Source: Burkholderiales bacterium UBA1834 | GTDB lineage: Bacteria > Pseudomonadota > Gammaproteobacteria > Burkholderiales > Burkholderiaceae_C | Length of the DNA: 16,857 nt | Direction of reading: 5' to 3' | Assembly (NCBI GenBank): GCA_002339015.1 | Contig: DDJC01000058.1 | Location: 990 to 17,846 of the forward strand | In this document: in pieces, positions 6,891 through 12,709 of the stretch | Position numbering within the stretch: the stretch's first letter is position 1 | How the letters are laid out: each line of letters begins with the position of its first letter | Position numbers and translations under genes: made by a program | Notes under the pieces: generated by a model | What the model was told of the DNA's origin: nothing | Database searches by the model: none | The model's input: only the letters and a program-made list of their open reading frames with translations

Positions 6891-8102
6891 ATGCGCAAAC
6901 TCTGGCTTATTTTCTCGCAGGCGGTCACCGTCGCGGTGGCCGTCATTTTCGTGGTGTCCACGCTCAAGCCGCAGTGGATCCAGCAATTGCCCTGGCAGCA
7001 AGGTTCACCCATCGTGTCCCTGCCCATGGGCAGCCCGCCGCCCACCATCCCCGCTTCGGGCGTGAAGGGGGTGCCGGCGGCCGATGTGGGCTTCGCCGAA
7101 GCGGCCCAGCGTGCGGCGCCCACGGTGGTCAGCGTGATCACCAGCAAGACGGCCTCGCGCAATCAGCGGCAGCGTGATCCCTGGTTCCGCTATTTCTTCG
7201 GTGAGCAAGGTGGCAATGGCCAGCCACAGGCCGGCGTGGGCTCGGGCGTGATCGTCAGCCAGGACGGCTACGTGCTGACCAACAACCACGTGGTTGACCG
7301 CATGGACGACATCGAGGTCATGCTGACGGATGGGCGCAAGGCGCGCGCCAAGGTGATCGGCACGGACCCGGAGTCCGACCTGGCCGTGCTCAAGATCGAT
7401 CTGGAGAAGCTGCCGGCCATCGTGTTCGGTGACTCCGACACGCTGCAAGTGGGCGATGCGGTGCTGGCCATCGGCAATCCCTTCGGCGTGGGGCAGACGG
7501 TCACCTCCGGCATCGTGAGCGCATTGGGCCGCAACCAGCTGGGCATCAACACCTTCGAGAACTTCATCCAGACGGATGCGGCCATCAACCCGGGCAACTC
7601 GGGGGGGGCGCTGGTCGATGCGCACGGCAACCTGATGGGCATCAACAGCGCGATTTACTCGCGCTCCGGCGGCAACATGGGCATTGGCTTCGCGATCCCC
7701 GTGTCCACGGCGCGCCTGGTGATGGAAAGCCTGATCCGCGACGGGCAGGTCACCCGGGGCTGGATCGGCGTGGAGCCGCGTGACCTGACGCCCGAGATCG
7801 CCGAAACCTTCAACCTGCCGATCAAGGAAGGCGTGCTGATCACCGGGGTGCTGCACAACGGGCCGGCGGCCAAGGGCGGGGTGCGTCCGGGCGACGTCGT
7901 GGTGCAGGTGGACCAGGCCAAGGTCGGCAACACGACGCAGCTGCTCAACGCGGTGGCGAGCCTGAAACCGGGCTCCGTGGCCCAGGTGCAGGTGCGCCGG
8001 GGCAATCAGACGTTGTCGATGGAGGTGGCGGTGGCGCAGCGGCCCCGGGCGATCAACCGGCCTGCGGCGTCGGCGGCGGAGCAGGATGACGACGAGGAGT
8101 AA
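6891..8102 (+). CDS. Membrane-anchored S1C serine protease with one PDZ domain (DegS/DegQ family)
   Basis: The 403-residue protein is an HtrA-type envelope protease. An N-terminal uncleaved-type anchor (about residues 5-24) is followed by a Pro-rich linker, the trypsin-like domain with the complete triad His133 (LTNNHVV), Asp163 (ESDLAVLK) and Ser237 (NPGNSGGAL), and one PDZ domain (about 290-382). The tail (391-403) is acidic and ends QDDDEE. A single PDZ plus a membrane anchor resembles DegS, the regulatory protease of envelope stress, rather than DegP or DegQ, which have two. ATG 6891 is needed to include the anchor; no Shine-Dalgarno sequence precedes it. A strong terminator follows. The protease is well supported; the DegS-like role is inferred from architecture. 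Confidence 0.93.
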   Translation: MRKLWLIFSQAVTVAVAVIFVVSTLKPQWIQQLPWQQGSPIVSLPMGSPPPTIPASGVKGVPAADVGFAEAAQRAAPTVVSVITSKTASRNQRQRDPWFRYFFGEQGGNGQPQAGVGSGVIVSQDGYVLTNNHVVDRMDDIEVMLTDGRKARAKVIGTDPESDLAVLKIDLEKLPAIVFGDSDTLQVGDAVLAIGNPFGVGQTVTSGIVSALGRNQLGINTFENFIQTDAAINPGNSGGALVDAHGNLMGINSAIYSRSGGNMGIGFAIPVSTARLVMESLIRDGQVTRGWIGVEPRDLTPEIAETFNLPIKEGVLITGVLHNGPAAKGGVRPGDVVVQVDQAKVGNTTQLLNAVASLKPGSVAQVQVRRGNQTLSMEVAVAQRPRAINRPAASAAEQDDDEE

Positions 8103-8145
8103 GTTGTTGGCTTGCTCTCCTCCTCCTCGATAGAGGATTCATGGA

Positions 8146-8175
8146 ACGCGCCTTTTCGGAGGCGCGTTTTTGTTT
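8146..8175 (+). terminator. Intrinsic terminator after the serine protease gene
   Basis: An 8-bp stem, ACGCGCCT (8146-8153) with AGGCGCGT (8160-8167), encloses TTTCGG and runs into TTTTGTTT. It lies 43 bp after the protease stop and is a strong intrinsic terminator on the plus strand. Confidence 0.85.
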
Positions 8176-8212
8176 GTGCTTTGTTGGATGTCGCGTTGGC
8201 ATGCCTTGGTTG

Positions 8213-8455
8213 AGGCGTTTTGGCGGGGCAGCGCGGGGCGCGGGATGTGGGGGCAGCCGGCTGGGCTTCTTTGTTGGCGGTCACGCCTTCGGCGTGACTC
8301 CCCTCCGCTGCTCGTGGCGAGGTGGGGCCGCATAACTCGCTACGCGGCTTCGCCGCTGCGCTCAAACAGATGCGGCCAGTCAGTTCACGAAGCGCGCTGC
8401 GCGCGCCCACCTCGCCACTGCGCTGCTCGGCGCCAACAAGGCGCCCGGCCGGCCA
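8213..8455 (+). repeat. Structured intergenic repeat, copy 1 (forward)
   Basis: This copy matches copy 2 in inverted orientation over its whole length. Shared blocks include GCTGCGCTCAAACA (8355-8368), TGCGGCCAGTCAGTT (8371-8385), ACGAAGC (8386-8392), CCCACCTCGCC (8406-8416) and GGCGCCCGGCC (8440-8450). Its hairpins are A: GTCACGCC-TTC-GGCGTGAC (8280-8298); B: GCGGC-TTC-GCCGC (8344-8356); C: GCGCGC-TGC-GCGCGC (8392-8406). A perfect 13-bp long-range stem, GTGGCGAGGTGGG (8314-8326) with CCCACCTCGCCAC (8406-8418), encloses B and C. The outer edges are approximate. It does not look like a coding gene or an insertion sequence; no transposase is present. I cannot place it in a named repeat family. 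Confidence 0.85.
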
Positions 8456-8677
8456 CCCCCACATCCCTGTTTCGCCCCGCTGGTGGCGTGCGCAGCAGGC
8501 CCATGCATGCGAAGGATGGCGCTCGAAATCCAGGCTGTACTGCGTTTGCCCATGCCTAGGCCTATGTCAGTGTCGGCACGAGAGCAGGTGAGGTGTTGGT
8601 ATGCGCCAGCCCCATGCAGTCAAAGGGCAGCAGCCTTCGCATGCGGAAAGCGGGGCATCAAGGGCTGAGCCGGCCTG

Positions 8678-8921
8678 TGGCCGGGCGCCTTGAGGGTGCT
8701 GAGGAGCGCAGCGGCGAGGTGGGCATGCGCGTAGCGCATGCTTCGTCAACTGACTGGCCGCAGTTGTTTGAGCGCAGCGACCGCAGGTCGCGGAGCGAGT
8801 TCTGCGGTCCTACCTCGTCGTGAGCACCGCAAGGGAGTTTCGCCGAAGGCGAAACCGCCCGAATGAAGCCCGGACGCAGGCTGGCTCAGACCCCGCCCCG
8901 CGCTGTCACGCCAAAGCGCCC
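8678..8921 (-). repeat. Structured intergenic repeat, copy 2 (reverse)
   Basis: This is the inverted second copy. On the plus strand its hairpins are C: GCATGCGC-GTA-GCGCATGC (8723-8741); B: GCGACC-GCA-GGTCGC (8777-8791); A: GTTTCGCC-GAA-GGCGAAAC (8837-8855). The closing stem is 8712-8723 with 8809-8820, 12 bp with two G-U wobbles when read as plus-strand RNA. An extra arm CAACTG/CAGTTG (8747-8752 with 8761-8766) forms here but not in copy 1. The stems differ in sequence from copy 1 while staying paired, and the linkers between them are nearly identical. It ends 24 bp from the tatC stop codon, so it lies immediately downstream of the tat transcript. Confidence 0.85.
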
Positions 8922-8945
8922 AAAAGCCCACGCAGGCAAAGAAGA

Positions 8946-9743
8946 TCAGGAGCCGGAAGCCGAAGAAGCATCCTGCGCCTCGTCCGACTTCTTCTTGCCC
9001 CGCTCGGCCAACTGCGCCGCCCAGATCCCCACTTCATAGAGGATGCACATCGGAATGGCCAATGCCAGCTGCGACACCACATCCGGCGGCGTCACCACCG
9101 CGGCGATCACGAAGGCCACCACGATGAAGTAGCCTCGGAACTCCTTGAGCTTGGCCACCGACACGATGCCCATGCGCGCCAGGATCACCACGACCACCGG
9201 CACCTCGAACGCCGCCCCGAAAGCCAGGAACATGTTCAGCACGAAGCCCAGATAGGCCTCGATGTCAGGTGCCGCCGTGATGCTCTTGGGGGCGAACTGC
9301 TGGATGAAGTGGAAGACCTTGCCGAAGACGAAGAAGTAGCAGAAGCCCACGCCGATGAAGAACAGCAGCGTGCTGGAGACGATCAAGGGCATCACCAGCT
9401 GCTTCTCGTTGGCGTACAGGCCAGGCGCCACGAAGGCCCAGATCTGGTAGAGCACCACGGGCAGGGCCAGCATGAAGGCGGCCAGCATCGTGATCTTGAT
9501 CGGCACCATGAAGGGCGAGATCACGCTGGTGGCGATCAGCGTCGAGCCTTTGGGCAGATTGGCCACCAGCGGCTGCGCCAGGATGTCGTACAGACCCGAA
9601 GGGCCGGGGTACAGCGCCAGGGCGATGAAGCACACGCCGATCGCGATCACCGCCCGGATGAGCCGGTCACGCAGTTCGATCAGGTGGCTGACGAAGGGCT
9701 GCTCGGTGCCCTCCATCTCGTTGTTTTGCGGGTCTTGGCTCAC
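8946..9743 (-). CDS. tatC: Sec-independent protein translocase subunit TatC
   Basis: TatC is the six-helix inner-membrane receptor that recognises twin-arginine signal peptides and, with TatB and TatA, exports folded proteins. The 265-residue product shows SHLIELRDRL near the N-terminus (about 19-28), FVAPGLYANEK with the conserved periplasmic-loop Glu, LAFGAAFEVPV with the conserved membrane Glu, and TPPDVVSQLALAIPM in the last helices. The start is a GTG at 9743 with a GAGG box 5 nt upstream; the next in-frame ATG is nine codons later. The tail is hydrophilic, rich in Lys, Ser and Ala. It is the last gene of hisI-hisE-tatA-tatB-tatC, 58 bp after tatB. Confidence 0.97.
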   Translation of the reverse strand: MSQDPQNNEMEGTEQPFVSHLIELRDRLIRAVIAIGVCFIALALYPGPSGLYDILAQPLVANLPKGSTLIATSVISPFMVPIKITMLAAFMLALPVVLYQIWAFVAPGLYANEKQLVMPLIVSSTLLFFIGVGFCYFFVFGKVFHFIQQFAPKSITAAPDIEAYLGFVLNMFLAFGAAFEVPVVVVILARMGIVSVAKLKEFRGYFIVVAFVIAAVVTPPDVVSQLALAIPMCILYEVGIWAAQLAERGKKKSDEAQDASSASGS

Positions 9744-9801
9744 AGGGCCTCAATGGGGCAGAGAGGGAAAGGCATCAGGGCGACACCAGCGGAGCGGAAC
9801 A

Positions 9802-10293
9802 TCATCGCGGACCAGCGCCAGGTGGCCTGAAACGCGCCACGCGCGCCGCGCCCGATTGCACGTGCCGGCGCACCCCGTTCTGCTGCTTGTACCACATGGG
9901 CATGGTCGCCTTCTTCAGGCGCCAGTTCTTGCGTGGCGGGGTGTAACCGCCACCATAGGGCGTGTACGGGGTGTGGTGCGAACTGGTGCTGCCGTCAGCC
10001 AGCGAATGATCGCCGTCATGGAAACCATCGCCGGCCTGCTTGACCTCATCGAGGTTCTGGTAGACGGCGGTTTCCACGTCCGAGGCGGCCGTTTCCAGCC
10101 CGGACTTCATCTTCTTGAGCTCTTCGAGCTCGATGGACCGGTTCACCTCGGCCTGCACCTGCGAGACATAGCGCTGGGCCTTGCCCAGCAGCACCCCGAC
10201 GGTGCGGGCTACCTTGGGCAGCCGCTCAGGGCCGATCACGATCAGCGCAACCGCACCGATCAGGGCGAGTTTGTCTATGCCAAAGTCGATCAC
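9802..10293 (-). CDS. tatB: Sec-independent protein translocase subunit TatB
   Basis: The 163-residue TatB has the family start MIDFGIDKLALIGAVALIVIG (one transmembrane helix, about residues 6-20), then PERLPKVARTVGVLLGKAQRYVSQVQAEV, the amphipathic helix that contacts TatC and the substrate. An acidic stretch and a Gly/Tyr/His-rich region follow (about 105-125), ending in a basic C-terminal tail (about 124-163), which is variable in the family. The start is GTG at 10293; no ATG stands before the conserved helix, so GTG is firmly chosen although its ribosome binding site is weak. It lies 39 bp after tatA and is clearly distinct from TatA by the LIGPERLP-type hinge and its greater length. Confidence 0.95.
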   Translation of the reverse strand: MIDFGIDKLALIGAVALIVIGPERLPKVARTVGVLLGKAQRYVSQVQAEVNRSIELEELKKMKSGLETAASDVETAVYQNLDEVKQAGDGFHDGDHSLADGSTSSHHTPYTPYGGGYTPPRKNWRLKKATMPMWYKQQNGVRRHVQSGAARVARFRPPGAGPR

Positions 10294-10332
10294 GTGGCGT
10301 CCGGGGCCTGCTCAGGCCCGCTTAAAAGGGTG

Positions 10333-10566
10333 TCAGGACTTGGTCTTGGCTTCGACGTCCACCGTGTTGGCGTCAGTCTTGGCGGTGTTGCTCACCTGTT
10401 GCGCAGGTGCATCTGCTGCAGCAGTGCCGCCGTCCTTCATGCCGTCCTTGAAACCTTTCACGGCGGAGCCCAGGTCCGAGCCCATGTTCTTCAGCTTCTT
10501 GGTGCCGAACACCATCACCACGATCACCAGCACGATCAGCCAGTGCCAAATGCTCAACGATCCCAT
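10333..10566 (-). CDS. tatA: Sec-independent protein translocase subunit TatA
   Basis: TatA forms the variable-size pore of the Tat system. The 77-residue protein has a short N-terminal membrane helix (WHWLIVLVIVVMVFG, about 7-21), the FGTKKLKNMGSDLG hinge and amphipathic helix (20-33), GSAVKGFKDGM, and a polar Ala/Thr/Lys-rich tail. The ATG at 10566 is preceded on the minus strand by GAGGAG at good spacing. It is the first of the three tat genes and lies 86 bp downstream of hisE, with no other gene in between; in some related bacteria a HIT-family gene lies at this point. Confidence 0.97.
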   Translation of the reverse strand: MGSLSIWHWLIVLVIVVMVFGTKKLKNMGSDLGSAVKGFKDGMKDGGTAAADAPAQQVSNTAKTDANTVDVEAKTKS

Positions 10567-10652
10567 CGTCTGCTCCTCAACGGTCTTATGACCTTACCAC
10601 TACAAAAACAGTCTGTTGCGAAATACGTGCCAACTTGGTGCATCAAGGGCTG

Positions 10653-11051
10653 TCAGCCCTGCGTATCGGCCGGTTGGGGGCGGCGTGCGAACTCTTCCAG
10701 GCCGGACAGGCCTTCGCGGCGTGCCAGCTCGGCCACCACATCCTGAGGGCTCAGGCCCAGGTGGGCCATGGCCACCATCGAATGAAACCACAGATCGGCC
10801 AATTCGCCCACCAGGGCCTTGCGGGCGGCCTCGTCCGAGGGCGCATGGGCCAGATCCTTGGCGGCCAGCACCATTTCAGTGGCCTCTTCGCCCACCTTCT
10901 TGAGCATGGTGTCCGTGCCCTTGTGGAACAGGCGGGCCACGTAGCTCCTGTCGGGGTCGGCACCCTTGCGGGATTCAATCACCTGGGCGACGCGCAGCAG
11001 CACGTCCAGCGTGTCGGCAGGGGGCGCGGCGGGGGAGGCTGAATTGCTCAT
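10653..11051 (-). CDS. hisE: Phosphoribosyl-ATP pyrophosphohydrolase
   Basis: HisE removes pyrophosphate from phosphoribosyl-ATP, the second step of histidine synthesis, using an all-alpha MazG-like fold. The 132-residue product has SYVARLFHKGTDTMLKKVGEEATEMVLAAK (about 36-65), where the Glu residues of GEEATE bind metal, and GELADLWFHSMVAM (82-95) with the metal Asp. The ATG at 11051 (MSNSASP) is chosen over a GTG start 12 codons upstream because the extension resembles no family start and would shrink the gap to hisI to 10 bp; this choice is not certain. HisE is a separate protein here, not fused to HisI as in enterobacteria. It lies 46 bp after hisI. Confidence 0.95.
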   Translation of the reverse strand: MSNSASPAAPPADTLDVLLRVAQVIESRKGADPDRSYVARLFHKGTDTMLKKVGEEATEMVLAAKDLAHAPSDEAARKALVGELADLWFHSMVAMAHLGLSPQDVVAELARREGLSGLEEFARRPQPADTQG

Positions 11052-11097
11052 GATGAAAATGCAGAGGCTGCCCGGGCGCACAAGCACCCAGGAGCCC

Positions 11098-11487
11098 CTA
11101 TTTGTAGATGTTCTGCGGGTCTTTCAAGACCGGGTCCACGGTGACCCAGCGGCCATTGTCGTGCCGTTGGAAGAAACAACTGTGACGGCCGGTGTGGCAG
11201 GCAATGCCCGGTTCATGCCCCAGCTGCTCGACCTTGATCAGCACCACGTCGTTGTCGCAGTCGAGGCGGATGTCGTGCACCTTCTGCGTGTGTCCGGATT
11301 CTTCGCCCTTGTGCCACAGGCGCTGGCGTGAGCGGCTCCAGTACACGGCCTCGCCGAGTTCGGCGGTGCGCGCCAGGGCTTCGCGGTTCATCCAGGCGAA
11401 CATGAGCACGTCGCCCGTGCCCACTTCCTGGGCGATGACGGGGACCAGACCTTGGTCGTCCCAGCGGATGTCGTCTAACCAGTTCAT
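11098..11487 (-). CDS. hisI: Phosphoribosyl-AMP cyclohydrolase
   Basis: HisI opens the adenine ring of phosphoribosyl-AMP, the third step of the pathway, as a zinc- and magnesium-dependent dimer. The 129-residue protein shows YWSRSRQRLWHKGEESGH (about 49-66, substrate-binding stretch), the Mg site DCDND (Asp76, Asp78, Asp80) and the zinc cysteines Cys77, Cys97 (GIACHTG) and Cys104 (RHSCFF). All key residues are present. ATG 11487 matches the family start MNWLDDIRW. It heads the minus-strand group hisI-hisE-tatABC and is divergent from the pdxA-like gene, with about 61 bp between them. Its position opposite to the rest of the his genes is unusual (see findings). Confidence 0.97.
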   Translation of the reverse strand: MNWLDDIRWDDQGLVPVIAQEVGTGDVLMFAWMNREALARTAELGEAVYWSRSRQRLWHKGEESGHTQKVHDIRLDCDNDVVLIKVEQLGHEPGIACHTGRHSCFFQRHDNGRWVTVDPVLKDPQNIYK

Positions 11488-11548
11488 AGGCGGTCAGTGT
11501 ACTGCCGGGGCCTGCGCGGCCATGTGCATGAGCCGTCAAAATCGGGGC

Positions 11549-12685
11549 ATGCGACATCAGCCTTCCTACATCGACGATTTCTCCGCCCTGGCCGGGTTAA
11601 AGGGCAGCCCTGCGCCCCTGGTGCTGTCCATGGGGGATCCCTGCGGCATCGGGCCCGAGATCGTGGCATGGCAGTGGCTGCTACCGCAGGGCCCAGGCGC
11701 AGTCGTGGTCGGTTCAGCGGCTGTGATGCGGCGGGCCGTGGCGGCTTTGGGGGGGCGCCATCCGCAGGCGGCCAGTTTGGTGGTATGGGCGGTTCGCACG
11801 GAACCGCGTCCGGCGGCCCAGGGCACGAGTGACCCTGGCGCTTCTCCAAGTGCTCCGGTCGTGTTGCCCGTGTGGGAGCCTGATGGGCTGCCGGAGGGGC
11901 TGGAGGCCTTGACCTGGGGACAGATCGATGCGCGGGCAGGTGCCGCGGCGGCCCTGTGCGTGCGTGAGGGGGCGGCGCTCGTCCAGCAAGGCAGGGCGCT
12001 GGCGTTGGTCACGGCGCCTCTGCACAAGGAATCTCTGTCACTGGCGGGCGAAACCTTTCCGGGTCACACCGAATTGCTGCAGGCCCTGGCCACGCCCGAG
12101 GGGCAGCCGCTGGTGCCCGTGCGGATGATGCTGGCCAACCACGAGTTGCGCACCGTGCTGGTGTCCATCCATGTGTCGCTGCGGCAGGCGCTGGACGCCG
12201 TCACCTTCGACAACGTGCTGGCCACGGTACGCATCACGCACGAGAGTTTCCTGAAGATGGGGTTCGAGCGGCCCCGCATCGCCGTGGCGGGGCTCAATCC
12301 GCATGCGGGCGAGGGCGGCCTGTTCGGCGATGAGGAGCTGCGCATCATCATCCCGGCACTCGACGCTGCGCGCGCCGAGGGGATGGACGTGACCGGGCCC
12401 CTGGCGCCGGACACCGTCTTCATGCGCGCCCGCCATGCGCCGCCCGAGCACCCTGGCGAGTTCGACGTGGTGGTGGCGATGTACCACGATCAGGGCCTGA
12501 TCCCGGTGAAGTACCTGGGTGTGGCCCATGGGGTGAACGTGACGCTGGGCTTGCCTTTCGTGCGCACCAGCCCGGATCACGGGACAGCCTTCGATCTGGC
12601 AGGCACCGGGCGCGCGGATCCATCGAGCCTGACAGAGGCGATGCACGTGGCCCGCCAGCTGGCGGCTACGGCTGACGCGCCTTGA
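11549..12685 (+). CDS. pdxA: 4-hydroxythreonine-4-phosphate dehydrogenase (PdxA family)
   Basis: PdxA oxidises 4-phosphohydroxy-L-threonine in de novo pyridoxal phosphate synthesis. The 378-residue product has LVLSMGDPCGIGPEI near the N-terminus (24-38), PLHKESL (157-163), PGHTELL with His173, and the three metal histidines His208 (VSIHVSL), His252 (LNPHAGEGG) and His313 (MYHDQGLIPVKYL), followed by RTSPDHGTAFD. It is longer than the usual 330 residues: about 20 extra residues at the N-terminus with ATG 11549 as start, and a Pro/Ser-rich insert near 83-108. Two further in-frame ATGs (11522, 11528) exist upstream, so the start is uncertain. Close relatives act on other four-carbon phosphates, so the pyridoxal role is likely, not proven. 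Its 3' end is 24 bp from the convergent DUF1631 gene. Confidence 0.88.
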   Translation: MRHQPSYIDDFSALAGLKGSPAPLVLSMGDPCGIGPEIVAWQWLLPQGPGAVVVGSAAVMRRAVAALGGRHPQAASLVVWAVRTEPRPAAQGTSDPGASPSAPVVLPVWEPDGLPEGLEALTWGQIDARAGAAAALCVREGAALVQQGRALALVTAPLHKESLSLAGETFPGHTELLQALATPEGQPLVPVRMMLANHELRTVLVSIHVSLRQALDAVTFDNVLATVRITHESFLKMGFERPRIAVAGLNPHAGEGGLFGDEELRIIIPALDAARAEGMDVTGPLAPDTVFMRARHAPPEHPGEFDVVVAMYHDQGLIPVKYLGVAHGVNVTLGLPFVRTSPDHGTAFDLAGTGRADPSSLTEAMHVARQLAATADAP

Positions 12686-12709
12686 AGCTGAAGGAGCGAG
12701 GACTGCGGC

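Larger units (their letters stand above)
8103..8945. other. Gene-free convergent gap carrying paired structured repeats
   Basis: These 843 bp separate the convergent protease and tatC genes, the longest non-coding stretch in the window. Besides the terminator near 8146-8175, it holds two inverted copies of one structured repeat (about 8213-8455 and 8678-8921) around a central spacer. Open frames across it on both strands are short, differ between the two copies, and look like products of GC-rich palindromes rather than proteins. Confidence 0.8.

Noticed and set aside
8139..8559. Several short open frames on both strands within repeat copy 1
   Set aside because: They cross hairpins, are not conserved with copy 2, and have no ribosome binding site or protein features.
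8213..8921. CRISPR array or integron attachment-site array
   Set aside because: There are only two copies, in inverted rather than direct orientation, with no regular spacers, no cas genes and no integrase; attC-type core sites are not evident.
8820..9830. 336-codon plus-strand open frame running from repeat copy 2 across tatC
   Set aside because: The Asp/His/Arg/Glu-rich product is an antisense shadow of tatC extended into the repeat.
11488..11548. Promoters in the hisI-pdxA divergent gap (TTGACG and TACACT on the minus strand)
   Set aside because: The two boxes are 32 bp apart, far from the 16-18 bp needed, so neither can be paired into a credible promoter.
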